DNA of 64,000 bases from Ochrobactrum sp. RH2CCR150. Its GTDB lineage: Bacteria; Pseudomonadota; Alphaproteobacteria; Rhizobiales; Rhizobiaceae. Position numbers and translations under genes: made by a program. The stretch spans positions 248,001 through 312,000 of the forward strand of contig JACGXE010000004.1 of assembly GCA_014138095.1 (NCBI GenBank), given 5' to 3'. Positions 1-8,999 of this stretch are shown here, in pieces. Each line of letters begins with the position of its first letter. Within the stretch, counting starts at the first letter, position 1. The notes beneath the pieces are model-generated. The model searched no databases, was not told where the DNA came from, and worked only from the letters and a program-made list of their open reading frames with translations.

Positions 1-458
1 TCTGCGGTGTACGAGCCGGAGCCTTCGGTTGTTGCACCCGCACCTTGAACCGTAATTGTATTCAAAACAGTCGCACCGCCGGGCGCAGTTACAATGCCCG
101 ACGATGAGACAGAAGCGTCTGCAATCGTCACTGTATTTGAGTTCGTGAAATGCCAGACGAGACCAGTTCCTGAAAGCGCAGAATCTATTGCTTGTGCTGT
201 GGACATACTTCCTTGAACGGCACTAGCAGTCTTCGAAGCAGAGGCTGTTTCGTTGAACACAATTGCAACACCGGAAATGCGACCGATATCGTTAAGAGCC
301 TGCCGGACCGGTTTTGCTGGAATCTTGAAGTCATGCAGCTTTTCTACATCTGCCTGCGCATATGCTGCGTTAAACGACAATGCCGCGCATCCCATAACCG
401 AAAGCATGGTTGTTGCAAGTAGCAACGCGAACCTGTGCGGCTTGGTCCTGGTGTTCAT
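1..458 (-). CDS. TonB-dependent siderophore receptor, N-terminal part (cut by window edge)
   Basis: The reading frame is open from an ATG at 458 to the window edge. The product starts with a basic, hydrophobic signal peptide with probable cleavage after AYA at residues 32-34. About 70 residues of secretin/TonB short N-terminal (STN) type follow (motif DFKIPAKPVRQALNDIG), then a small-residue linker with TITVQGAG that would lead to the TonB box and plug. STN domains pass the ligand signal from the outer-membrane receptor to a periplasmic FecR, and here fecR- and fecI-like genes lie just upstream on the same strand. The expected ligand is a ferric siderophore, by family inference. The plug and barrel lie outside the window. 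Confidence 0.82.
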   Translation of the reverse strand, partial: MNTRTKPHRFALLLATTMLSVMGCAALSFNAAYAQADVEKLHDFKIPAKPVRQALNDIGRISGVAIVFNETASASKTASAVQGSMSTAQAIDSALSGTGLVWHFTNSNTVTIADASVSSSGIVTAPGGATVLNTITVQGAGATTEGSGSYTA

Positions 459-592
459 GGATGTGCCCTTCCCGTGTCCATTCTGGTGAAGGGCGTCAAC
501 GTTTCGCCCTCTCAATGGCGTTAACGGTCGGGATGACAAAGCACCCTCATAAAAAGATGAATTATTTTATCTTCTTTTGGCGAACGCGCCTA

Positions 593-1603
593 TTATGGCC
601 CGATCAGAACAAGCCGTTCGCTCAACTTATGTATGTTAAAGCCGACCGAAGCTTGCAATGAGGACAACGCCGCGTTTGTATCCCTCAGCGAAAAGCTGCC
701 GCTTATGCGGCGTTCGCCCAAGGCTGAATCGACAAGAACAATTCGACCATTTCTATAACGCTCGATCTTCTGCAGCACTTCTTTCAAAGGTGTATTATTG
801 AACACAAAACGACCTTCATGCCAGGATAGAGCATCTCCAAGATCAATATTATGTGGCATTGCAAGGCCAGTATTGGTATATTTAACCGATTCCCCGGGTT
901 TAAGAACTACTCGACCAGTCAAACTTTCGATCTCTACTTGCAAGCTACCATGCTGAAGCGCGACTTCGACGCCTTCATTATTCATCGCAACGTCAAATGC
1001 CGTCCCAAGAACGCGTGATCTTCCGTTCGCAGCTTCAACGATGAAGGGAACACTCGAAGGTTTGACTTCAAAGAATGCTGCACCGCGCAAAAGTGTTATA
1101 TGACGTATGTCATCATCGAGCTGAACATCAATCGCCGTATCAGCATCAAGCAAAATCGACGAGCCGTCATTAAGTGAAATCTGACGCGTTTCACCACGCG
1201 CAGTGACGTAATCTGCACTAATGTCCTGAATCAAGTTGGGCTTGTTCAGCCAGACCCATCCGCCACAAAAAACAAGCAGGAAAGCCAATGCTCCGGTAGC
1301 AGTTTTGCCACGGTTTTTTTTCCGCGTGCGTATTTCTTCAATACGAGCCAAGTGAGCCGCAAGCGCCGACGTTTCTTCCCGCGCGATATCGGAACCGGGC
1401 ATGGCACTCGATGACCACAGAACGCTTATTGAATGATAAGCATCCGCATTTCGCTCATGAAGCCGCTGCCATGCTTGAAAGTTCCGCTTATCGGCGTGGG
1501 AAGGATTGCCGTTCATGCGCGTAAACCAGGCTATAGCCTCCTTCTCCGCTTTGGCCTGATCGGGCACTTTTAGGTCTTTTTCCTTGGTCACTGGAAATCC
1601 CAC
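593..1603 (-). CDS. FecR-family iron-signal transducer / anti-sigma regulator
   Basis: The 336-residue product has the three-part FecR layout. An N-terminal cytoplasmic DUF4880-like region (about 17-60, with FQAWQRLHERNADAY) would bind the sigma factor. A single membrane segment lies at about 102-119 after a basic RTRKKNRGK stretch. The periplasmic FecR domain follows (GETRQISLNDGSSILLDADT near 137-156), with a C-terminal STN-interacting part. It would relay siderophore binding by the receptor at 1-458 to the sigma factor at 1669-2175. The start is GTG at 1603; the gene lies about 65 bp after the sigma gene and 134 bp before the receptor. The family is clear; the ligand is unknown. Confidence 0.88.
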   Translation of the reverse strand: MGFPVTKEKDLKVPDQAKAEKEAIAWFTRMNGNPSHADKRNFQAWQRLHERNADAYHSISVLWSSSAMPGSDIAREETSALAAHLARIEEIRTRKKNRGKTATGALAFLLVFCGGWVWLNKPNLIQDISADYVTARGETRQISLNDGSSILLDADTAIDVQLDDDIRHITLLRGAAFFEVKPSSVPFIVEAANGRSRVLGTAFDVAMNNEGVEVALQHGSLQVEIESLTGRVVLKPGESVKYTNTGLAMPHNIDLGDALSWHEGRFVFNNTPLKEVLQKIERYRNGRIVLVDSALGERRISGSFSLRDTNAALSSLQASVGFNIHKLSERLVLIGP

Positions 1604-1668
1604 ACATATTAGATAGCAGGCGAAAACGAGCTCTCTCGCTTATATAACGATTAGCGAGCGACCTGACC

Positions 1669-2175
1669 CTAGCTTGTTTTTTGCTCGGCAGCATTTCGGC
1701 AAGCCAGAACTGATTTTGCTACATCTCTTTCAACAGTGCTGTAGGAAACATTCAAAGCTTCCGCAATTTCCTCGTATGAACAGCCATGAATACGATTGAG
1801 AAGGAAAATATGTCGTGCCCGTACAGGTAGCGATCGGATAGCTCGGTCGATTTGTCGAAGGTCATCGGCTGCAATGACGATCTGCTCAGGTGTCGCAATC
1901 GGAGCTTCATATTGCTCTTCCGTCAACATTTCCGGTAGCTTCTTGTGCCGGTTTTCAATCCGGATCAAATCAATCGTCGCATTCCGCACGCATTGGCTCA
2001 AATAAGCAGGTGTAAGGACAATATGTTCTTTCGTTCTTTCCCAAATACGAGTGAACACGTCATGCACGACATCCGAAGCATTTGGCGCACCTATTCTGCG
2101 CGTCGCAATGCGTTCCAGACGTTGGAGTTCCGTCCTGTAAAGCATTTCAATTTGATCGGTTTTGCGATCAGCCAT
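1669..2175 (-). CDS. ECF sigma factor, FecI-like
   Basis: The 168-residue product has sigma region 2 in the first 75 residues (DVVHDVFTRIWE, YLSQCVRNATIDLIR) and a region-4 helix-turn-helix at about 132-153 (CSYEEIAEALNVSYSTVERD). Both are typical of iron-starvation ECF factors. I chose the ATG at 2175 because this gives the usual length; an in-frame ATG at 2313 would add 46 residues of hydrophobic, non-sigma-like sequence. It would direct RNA polymerase to the receptor gene once FecR signals siderophore binding. A Fur site is expected upstream; I did not identify one with confidence. Confidence 0.88.
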   Translation of the reverse strand: MADRKTDQIEMLYRTELQRLERIATRRIGAPNASDVVHDVFTRIWERTKEHIVLTPAYLSQCVRNATIDLIRIENRHKKLPEMLTEEQYEAPIATPEQIVIAADDLRQIDRAIRSLPVRARHIFLLNRIHGCSYEEIAEALNVSYSTVERDVAKSVLACRNAAEQKTS

Positions 2176-2430
2176 CAACAAAAAACCCAATATCCGCAGT
2201 AACCAGACGAAGACACACAACATTTGAATAAAATCTGGATTATTAAAGTCAAGTTTTATTTTGACTGATCGTAACTTGCCAGCGGTCCTTTCCCGTCGGT
2301 TGCAAAATCGCACGTCTGATGACGAGATTAATGCTCTGGGCCATTGCCCACTTCAATCCTGACAGCGATCCAAATGATTGCCCGTCAAGTCATCGGATTC
2401 TAACGACCGGAATGGGGCCGATGGCCGACT

Positions 2431-2465
2431 GTCCGCTACTGGGACACCCAGCACCGAAAGCGGAC
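2431..2465. repeat. Nested intergenic inverted repeat
   Basis: GTCCGCT at 2431-2437 pairs perfectly with AGCGGAC at 2459-2465. Inside it, CTGGG (2439-2443) pairs with CCCAG (2447-2451) around a 3-base loop. The element lies in the 247-bp gap between the sigma gene and the LysR gene. Imperfect relatives built on AAAGCGGAC or AAAGC-GAC occur near 8951-8966 and 11920-11945, so this may be a copy of a dispersed palindromic repeat. No T-run follows, so it is unlikely to be an intrinsic terminator. Confidence 0.45.
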
Positions 2466-2560
2466 GTCAGAGTTTTTGCCGCTAAGGTCTAGCATGAGGC
2501 CCGGAGCGGAAATTCCGGTTTCGGAGCTCGCAGCAGATATAGCTGCCATGCGTTGCCACA

Positions 2561-3463
2561 TCAGTTAAGGGTGGAAAGCCAGTCGTGAAACGCATTGACT
2601 TCATATCGTCGCAGGGCTTTAGGCGATGCGACGACATAGTAGGCCCATTTGACGGGCCAGCGAATGTCGGGCATGAGGTGGACCAGACGGCCTCCGTCAA
2701 TCTCCTGTGCTACCAGAGCCTTGCGCACCAACGCCACCCCGCGGGCTGCGACCGCCGCATTGATGACCGCAGCCGTTGAGTTGATCTTCAATCCACGGTC
2801 GTCGGGAACATGGTTCGCGCCCGCACGTGTCAGCCATTCGCTCCAATTCGGAAAGTCCCCGCCCGGATGAGGCGTGCCGTCGTGGATGAGTGTCTGTTCC
2901 GCGATCCAGCCGGCGGTAACCTCCTGACTGCCAGACAGCAGCCTGTTGTGGCAGACTGCGATGATTTCCTCGCCCATGAGATATGTCGACTTGACTCCCT
3001 TCCAGTTGCCCAGCCCACATCGGATGCCGATGTCCGCCTCACCCTGAGCCAGATCGATCACTCGATCGGAAACGTCCAGCCGAACGTCGACATTCGGCCA
3101 TTTCGCGGAGAAGTCTTCCAGGCGGGCAAGGAGCCAGTTGGCGACCAGGGCCTGGGACGCCGTCACGACGACGACCGAACGCGCCTTGCGACCGCGCAGC
3201 TTGCGCAGACCGGCTTCAAGGAGGTCAAGCCCTTGAGCGATATCGTCGAGGGCTTCTTTGACCTCATCGACAGGGGCCAAGCGCTCCGTACCCGATCTGC
3301 TTCTCTTGAACAGAGGATAGCCGACCCAATCTTCCAATGAGCGAACGAGTTGACCTACTGCTGGTGGTGTGACGTCGAGTTCGACTGCTGCACCAACGAA
3401 GCTTCCGTGGCGCGCGGACGCTTCCAAGGCTTGGAGCGATTTCAGTCTGGTCAGGTCGCGCAT
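2561..3463 (-). CDS. LysR-family regulator, GcvA-like
   Basis: The 300-residue product has a full LysR architecture. The N-terminal winged helix-turn-helix at about residues 6-65 reads LKSLQALEASARHGSFVGAA, and the effector domain runs from about 90 to 295. GcvA-subgroup signatures are present (QALVANWLLARLEDFSAKWP, EADIGIRCGLGNW). It is divergent from the SDR-cupin-amine oxidase-MFS operon across a 104-bp gap (3464-3567), which points to that operon as its target. The inducer is unknown; an amine or amino-acid derivative is a reasonable guess from the amine oxidase. Confidence 0.87.
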   Translation of the reverse strand: MRDLTRLKSLQALEASARHGSFVGAAVELDVTPPAVGQLVRSLEDWVGYPLFKRSRSGTERLAPVDEVKEALDDIAQGLDLLEAGLRKLRGRKARSVVVVTASQALVANWLLARLEDFSAKWPNVDVRLDVSDRVIDLAQGEADIGIRCGLGNWKGVKSTYLMGEEIIAVCHNRLLSGSQEVTAGWIAEQTLIHDGTPHPGGDFPNWSEWLTRAGANHVPDDRGLKINSTAAVINAAVAARGVALVRKALVAQEIDGGRLVHLMPDIRWPVKWAYYVVASPKALRRYEVNAFHDWLSTLN

Positions 3464-3567
3464 CTCATCACCAACAAAGATTTTCTTTCTTATCGATATG
3501 GTTTGTTTTCCTCGTCAATGCAACAGCATCAATCCAAATGTGGAGGATCGACGATGAGGAATAAAGA

Positions 3568-4314
3568 ATGACGCTTGCAGGAAAAACAGCCCTGATAACT
3601 GGTGGTTCGAGCGGAATCGGGCTTGCTGCAGCCCATCGGTTCAAAGAAAACGGCGCGCGCGTGGCGATCGTGGGACGTTCGGCAGCCAAGCTTGAAAAGG
3701 CGGCCGACGAACTTGGAAATGACGTTGTCACTGTCGTTGCAGATGTCACTTCACTCGCCGACCTTGTCCGAATGAGGACAGAGGTCGAAGAAAAACTCGG
3801 TACGCTGGACATCGTGTTCGCCAATGCGGGCGTCGCAATGGGGACGCCATTGGCGAACACCGAGGAAGCTACCTATTACACGATCATGGACGCGAACGTG
3901 AAGGGCGTCTTCTTTACGGTCCAGGCCGTGCTCCCGCTGCTGCGCGAAGGCAGCTCCATCATCCTGAATACCTCGTGGCTGAACCAGGTGGGCACTCCAG
4001 GTCGAGCGATCCTGTCCGCATCCAAAGCAGCGGTTCGCTCCTTCGCGCGAACGATGTCCGCAGAGCTTCTCGAACGCCGGATCAGGGTGAATGCCGTCAG
4101 CCCTGGCTCCATTGAAACGCCTATCCATCGGGGAAACAACCAGACCGAAGAGGAGTTTCGCGCCTATGCAGAGTGGGTCGGCGCACAGGTGCCGGTCGGG
4201 CGCATGGGCACGCCGGGTGAGATCGCGGCAGCGGTCCTGTTCCTTGCTAGCGACGCTTCGAGCTACATGCTCGGAGCGGAGATTGTCGTCGATGGTGGAA
4301 GGGCGGAGCTCTGA
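3568..4314 (+). CDS. SDR-family protein lacking the catalytic tyrosine
   Basis: This 248-residue short-chain dehydrogenase has the NAD(P)-binding motif TGGSSGIG at 11-18 and NAG at 86-88. In the active-site motif YxxxK, position 149 is Leu (ILSASK) and only Lys153 is kept. Loss of that Tyr normally abolishes classical SDR oxidoreduction, so the protein may be catalytically altered or non-redox. The start is well supported by GAGGA 7 nt before the ATG. It is the first gene of a four-gene operon, with the cupin gene starting 2 nt after its stop. Its substrate is unknown, and a local base error at codon 149 cannot be excluded. Confidence 0.85.
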   Translation: MTLAGKTALITGGSSGIGLAAAHRFKENGARVAIVGRSAAKLEKAADELGNDVVTVVADVTSLADLVRMRTEVEEKLGTLDIVFANAGVAMGTPLANTEEATYYTIMDANVKGVFFTVQAVLPLLREGSSIILNTSWLNQVGTPGRAILSASKAAVRSFARTMSAELLERRIRVNAVSPGSIETPIHRGNNQTEEEFRAYAEWVGAQVPVGRMGTPGEIAAAVLFLASDASSYMLGAEIVVDGGRAEL

Positions 4315-4316
4315 TC

Positions 4317-5021
4317 ATGCTTTTGAATGAAGACTTTTCGAAGAGAACGCTTGTCCACGCCGGCGACACCGAATGGGTTCCAAGCCCAATGAAAGGCGTC
4401 GACCGACGTATGCTGTTCAGGATTGGCGAGGAGAAGGCGCGCGCGACGTCCATCGTCCGTTACGCGGCGGGAAGTAGTTTCTCGCGTCACGGTCATCCAG
4501 GCGGCGAAGAATTTCTGGTTCTCGACGGGATATTTCAGGATGAGAGCGGCTACTTCCCGGTCGGCACCTATGTCCGCAATCCGCCAGGCACAGGTCATGC
4601 TCCGAAGAGCGACGGTGGCTGCACCATTCTGGTGAAGCTCTGGCAGTTCAAGGCGAGCGACCGTGAACGGATCGTCCAGCGTCCGGGCGAAGCGCATGCT
4701 CTCCGACCTCGAGACGGGGTTGCGGACACGCGCGTCCTTTTCGAGGGAGCGGACGAACTTGTCATGATGGAAGACTGGCAAGCCGATGCGACCGTCGTGG
4801 TTTCCAATCCAAATGGACTCGAGCTTCTGGTTCTGGACGGCAGTTTCAAGGAAGGTGACGACACGCTCAACCGCTGGAGCTGGCTGCGGCTTCCAGCTGG
4901 ACAGTATCTGCATGCCACCGCCGGGCCGAACGGCGCTCGCATCTGGTACAAGTCGGCACCGCTCCTTCATGATGATGTCTGCCCGTTCGATGCTCCGGTA
5001 TCCGAGGATACGAGCCGATGA
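4317..5021 (+). CDS. Cupin-domain protein, ChrR-like double cupin
   Basis: The 234-residue product has two cupin-like halves. The first (about 35-115) contains the metal-binding pattern HGHPGGEEFLVLDG and a PPGTGH segment. The second (about 150-225) repeats the fold with ELLVLDGSF but fewer metal ligands. This matches the ChrR cupin-like domain without the N-terminal zinc anti-sigma region of true ChrR, so it is more likely a small metal enzyme or a sensor-like protein than an anti-sigma factor. It overlaps the next gene by 4 bases (ATGA), indicating translational coupling with the amine oxidase. Confidence 0.8.
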   Translation: MLLNEDFSKRTLVHAGDTEWVPSPMKGVDRRMLFRIGEEKARATSIVRYAAGSSFSRHGHPGGEEFLVLDGIFQDESGYFPVGTYVRNPPGTGHAPKSDGGCTILVKLWQFKASDRERIVQRPGEAHALRPRDGVADTRVLFEGADELVMMEDWQADATVVVSNPNGLELLVLDGSFKEGDDTLNRWSWLRLPAGQYLHATAGPNGARIWYKSAPLLHDDVCPFDAPVSEDTSR

Positions 5022-6120
5022 GAAAATGCAAGGTTGCGGTGATCGGGGGCGGTCTGTCCGGTCTCTACACCGCGCAGGCTCTTCATGCCGCCGGCGTCGA
5101 TGTCATCCTCGCCGAAGCGCGTGGCCGCATCGGCGGGCGTATTCTGACCGTGGGCGAGGATGGCACGCCCATGGACGATGGCTTCGATCTCGGCCCGTCC
5201 TGGTTCTGGCCGGAGATGCAACCAGCGATGGCGGAGCTCGTCAATGACCTTGGTCTTGGATCGTTCATCCAGCACAGCACCGGCGATGTCGTATTCGAGC
5301 GCATGTCGCGCGAACGACCGCAACGTTTTTCACCGGCCTACGAGAACCAGCAGTCAATGCGGCTCGCAGGAGGCACTGGAGCGGCCATACGCGCGCTAGC
5401 GGATCACCTTCCCCCAGACCGCCTATTGCTCGGAACGACGGTTACGGCCATGACCCTGAAGGACGGTGTCGTCGAGCTGACAGTCCAGACATCGGAAGGC
5501 GAAAGCGAGGTTCTCAGCGCCGAGCAGGTGGTTGCCGCGCTTCCACCACGTCTTTTCGGAGCAAACGTCAAGTTCGAGCCGGCACAGGATCCGGCAATCG
5601 TCACTCGCTGGAGGAGTACGCCGACATGGATGGCACCACACGCCAAGTTCTTCGCCATCTATGAGGATGCCTTCTGGCGGAAGGACGGACTCACCGGAAC
5701 AGCCAGAGCATGGTTGGTCCGATGGTCGAGATCCACGATGCGACGACGAATTCGGGAAAGGCAGCCTTGTTCGGCTTCCTCGGAATCGGTTCCGACCAGA
5801 GGGCGTCGGTTGGGGAACACATTCTGAAGCAGGCTTGCATCGAACAGTTGGGAAGGCTGTTCGGGCCACAAGCGCTGAAGCCGCGGGCAACCATCCTGAA
5901 GGACTGGGCGACCGACTCGTTCACGGCTACGGCAATCGACCAGATCGGTGCCGATCACCCAATACCTGGAACCCAACGGTGGGTTACGGGCCCATGGGAG
6001 GAGCGGCTGGTGATGGCCGGAAGCGAGACCAGTCCTTCCGAACCCGGTTATCTGGCTGGCGCCGTGGTGGCCGCAAAGCAGGCGGTCGCAGAAATCCTCA
6101 CGAGATTGGAAGCAAAATGA
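5018..6120 (+). pseudogene. Flavin monoamine oxidase-like gene with a one-base frameshift
   Basis: The first frame (5018 to about 5702) encodes an FAD-binding amine oxidase: GGGLSGLYTAQAL at the N-terminus, GRIGGRI, and LAGGTGAAIRALADHL in the substrate part. After GLTGTA the homologous sequence continues one frame over, with MVGPMVEIHDATT from 5710 to a stop at 6120. One missing C near 5703 would restore TAQSMVGPMVEIHD without a break. Starts and stops still overlap both neighbours by ATGA, so the lesion looks recent or is a sequencing error. An intact enzyme would oxidise an amine to an imine/aldehyde with H2O2. As written, the 269-residue product lacks the C-terminal FAD-binding part. Confidence 0.85.
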
Positions 6121-7328
6121 ACATCGCACAGAATGCACCTGTCGATACGACCGCGGGCAAGCGAAACGGATGGATCCTGACTGTGGCTCAGGCTTTCGGC
6201 GGAGCCAACGCGCCTATTGTCATCTCGCTCGGAGGCCTGGTCGGACAGCAGCTCTCGCCCGATCCGGGATTGATTACCCTCCCTGTCAGCCTCCTGAACC
6301 TCGGCCTGGCGCTCGGAACACTTCCGGCGGCCTATGTCATGCGTCGCTATGGCCGCCGGAGTGGATATCTGTTCGGAACCTCGATCGGCATGATCTCAGG
6401 CCTGATTGCAGCGATCGGTATCATCCTGTCGAGCTTCTTCGTGTTCTGCCTCGGAACCTGCATGGCGGGCTTCTACTCGTCCTATGTCCAAAGCTATCGC
6501 TTCGCAGCGGCCGACAATATGTCCAGCGCAGACGGACAAAAAGCGATCGCTCGCGTCATGGTCGGTGGATTGATCGCTGCGATCATAGGTCCGCAACTCG
6601 TGATCTGGACACGGGATGCCGTGCCCGGAACGGCCTTTGCCGGAAGCTTCATCAGCCAGGCGATGCTTGCAGCCCTTGCCTTCCCCGTCCTCTGGAACCT
6701 GCGAACGGCCTCTTCTATCCAGTCGAAGACGGCAGGAGGCGCTGGCGAACGCCCGCTCCTACAGATCCTTACATCGCGCAGATATCTGCTGGCAATTGCC
6801 ACAGGGGTCGTCTCTTACGGGCTGATGACATTTGTTATGACGGCCTCGCCCGTTGCGATGGTCGGCCATGGTCACTCCATCGATCAGGCTGCGCTCGGGA
6901 TCCAATGGCATATCCTCGCCATGTATGGGCCTTCCTTCATCACCGGCAGGCTGATGGTGCGTTTCGGGAAGGAGCGTGTGGCGGCAGTGGGACTTCTCCT
7001 GATCGGGCTGTCGGCGGCGGTGGCGCTTTCCGGCATCGATATCGCCCACTTCTGGGTCTCGCTTGTCCTTCTTGGTGTCGGCTGGAACTTCGGCTTCATC
7101 GGCGCGACGTCAATGGTCGGCGACTGCCACACCCCTGCAGAACGAAGCAAGGTGCAAGGCGCGAATGACTTTCTCGTCTTCGGAACAGTCGCCTGCGCCT
7201 CGTTCTTCTCGGGATCCCTGCTTCAAAGCTCCGGATGGGAAACAATTAACTGGATCGTCATGCCGGCCGTTGCGCTCGTCCTAGTGCCCTTGGTATGGCG
7301 CGTCGCAAGGCCGTTGCAGGCAGCGTAG
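6117..7328 (+). CDS. MFS transporter
   Basis: The product has 403 residues and about 12 predicted hydrophobic segments. The MFS loop signature between helices 2 and 3 is present (VMRRYGRRSGYLFG), as is a second-half equivalent (GRLMVRFGKERVAAVG). The ATG at 6117 overlaps the amine oxidase stop; the frame extends further upstream, but that part is a shadow of the oxidase gene. It resembles the MFS protein at 10000-11199, sharing the SYRFAA/FYRFAA stretch and the GVGWNF or GIGWNF stretch in the second half. Direction and substrate are unknown; co-transcription with an amine oxidase suggests an amine or its product. Confidence 0.86.
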   Translation: MNIAQNAPVDTTAGKRNGWILTVAQAFGGANAPIVISLGGLVGQQLSPDPGLITLPVSLLNLGLALGTLPAAYVMRRYGRRSGYLFGTSIGMISGLIAAIGIILSSFFVFCLGTCMAGFYSSYVQSYRFAAADNMSSADGQKAIARVMVGGLIAAIIGPQLVIWTRDAVPGTAFAGSFISQAMLAALAFPVLWNLRTASSIQSKTAGGAGERPLLQILTSRRYLLAIATGVVSYGLMTFVMTASPVAMVGHGHSIDQAALGIQWHILAMYGPSFITGRLMVRFGKERVAAVGLLLIGLSAAVALSGIDIAHFWVSLVLLGVGWNFGFIGATSMVGDCHTPAERSKVQGANDFLVFGTVACASFFSGSLLQSSGWETINWIVMPAVALVLVPLVWRVARPLQAA

Positions 7329-7395
7329 GCGAAATCACGGACTTCTCGGACGTCGCGCCCGAACGACACCACCCTGAGAAAAAGTGCGGCCGCAA

Positions 7396-7494
7396 TCACT
7401 CAACGACTTGATGGTATTCGCCACTGTTCCATTGACCGTCGCGATCAATGCGTTGATCAAGGCATACATCACCGATCCCCGATTAGCGGTTTAG
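7396..7494 (+). pseudogene. Possible LysR N-terminal remnant
   Basis: A short frame reads SLNDLMVFATV, the usual first residues of one LysR subgroup, but then runs into unrelated sequence and stops at 7494. There is no helix-turn-helix after it. I read it as a possible deletion scar joining a LysR 5' end to other DNA. It is too short for certainty and could be a chance match. The rest of the 7329-7547 gap shows nothing else I can support. Confidence 0.3.
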
Positions 7495-7547
7495 TCACAA
7501 ACCGTGCTTGAGTAATGAAAATACACGCGACTTTCGAAGGCCATCCA

Positions 7548-8765
7548 ATGCAAGCTACCGTCGAAATAACCACTCGAACTTTTGATAACGTTATTGATCG
7601 AAAATCGACCAATTCGGAAAAGTGGGCAGCAGCCGCAACTATGCTGACTGCCGATCAGGCTGCGGCAGATCCGCTACCTATGTGGGTAGCGGACATGGAT
7701 TTCCAGTCGCCGCCCGCAGTATTGAACGCACTTAGCGAAGCTGTTCAGCATGGGATTTTCGGGTATGCGGCTGGTGCAACGAAACGCTACATCGCGTCCG
7801 TTCAAAACTGGCAGGCCCGTCGCTTCGGTTGGGAAATTTCCGCCGACTGGATAATTCAGACGCCGGGCATTATTACTGCATTGAAGCAGATTGTTCAGGC
7901 GTTCTCAGCGCCAGGTGATGCTGTTCTAATCCAGCCTCCGGTCTATTCTCATTTTAGGGATGATGTGGTGCTCAACGGTCGTCGCCCTATTGAGGCCCCA
8001 CTGGCACTCGTTGGAGAACGTTATATTTTCAACGAAGCGGCCTTCGAAGCCGCGATCACGCCTGACACCAAGATTTTCATCCTATGCAATCCTCACAATC
8101 CGACCGGTAACGTGTGGGCGGAGGGCGACCTACGTAGCATGGGAGAGATCTGCCAACGTCACGGCATCATCGTTGTCTCCGATGAAATTCATCAGGATCT
8201 GATCATCAATCCTGAGCTTAAGCACATTCCTTTTGGATCCCTCAGCCAAGATTTTGCACTTAACAGCATCACATGTACTGCGCCGAGTAAAACATTCAAT
8301 CTCGCTGGATTACAGTCCGCTAATCTCATCATCCAGAATCCAAACTTGCGAGAAGAGTTTCGACGTCAGTACAACCGCAATATGACCACAGACCTGAACT
8401 TGCTGGGTCTAATTGCAGCTGAAGCAGCTTATAGTGAGGGAGAACCTTGGCTTGAACAACTACTGGTCTATCTCAGGGCGAACCATGAACGCTTCGCAAA
8501 TGCGATAAATAGCTCAGATATCGGATTACGTGTATTGCCAGCAGATTCTCTCTATCTTGCTTGGATGGACTGTCGATCACTCGATATGGAGGCAGATGAG
8601 CTTAATCATTTCATGCTTACCGAGGTCGGCCTGTGGCTCGACAAGGGTCAAAAGTTTGGGATAGAAGGGCGTGGATTTATGCGCGTGAACATCGGATGCC
8701 CTCGCGCCACGGTTGACGAAGCAATCAGTCGGCTCCTTACCGCCAGAACTGCCAGTCGATCTTAA
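7548..8765 (+). CDS. PatB/MalY-type PLP C-S lyase (cystathionine beta-lyase-like aminotransferase fold)
   Basis: The 405-residue fold-type I PLP protein has the PatB/MalY signatures: LPMWVADMDF near the N-terminus, CNPHNPTGNVW, VVSDEIHQDLI, and the PLP lysine in APSKTFNLAGLQ. Family members split cystathionine or cysteine conjugates to pyruvate, ammonia and a thiol, and some moonlight as repressors (MalY). I chose the ATG at 7548, preceded by AAGG, over an in-frame ATG at 7515 because the extra 11 residues are not family-like. The gene stands alone. The MetR-like regulator downstream at 9000-9899 makes a sulfur amino-acid role plausible but unproven. Confidence 0.85.
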   Translation: MQATVEITTRTFDNVIDRKSTNSEKWAAAATMLTADQAAADPLPMWVADMDFQSPPAVLNALSEAVQHGIFGYAAGATKRYIASVQNWQARRFGWEISADWIIQTPGIITALKQIVQAFSAPGDAVLIQPPVYSHFRDDVVLNGRRPIEAPLALVGERYIFNEAAFEAAITPDTKIFILCNPHNPTGNVWAEGDLRSMGEICQRHGIIVVSDEIHQDLIINPELKHIPFGSLSQDFALNSITCTAPSKTFNLAGLQSANLIIQNPNLREEFRRQYNRNMTTDLNLLGLIAAEAAYSEGEPWLEQLLVYLRANHERFANAINSSDIGLRVLPADSLYLAWMDCRSLDMEADELNHFMLTEVGLWLDKGQKFGIEGRGFMRVNIGCPRATVDEAISRLLTARTASRS

Positions 8766-8999
8766 TGTTATGCCGTTGGCAGATTGCGAGCGTAATTGCA
8801 CGCATCACCGACAGGTAGCGAAGAAGCCCCAAGTGATCAGTCCGGTTTCAGTTCCCGCCCAGGAGATTGCCGACATGGCGCATGATTGGCATCTAGGGCC
8901 GTTTCTAACCATTTCTGACTCCATGGTGGCCGTTTACCATCCAAAATGACGTCCCTTAAAGCGGACGCTAAGCTGTCGCATATTTTGGGGTTTTCGCGA

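Noticed and set aside
5532..6116. Upstream extension of the MFS gene into the amine oxidase
   Set aside because: The extension is in another frame of the oxidase gene, lacks MFS features, and the ATG at 6117 gives the proper start.
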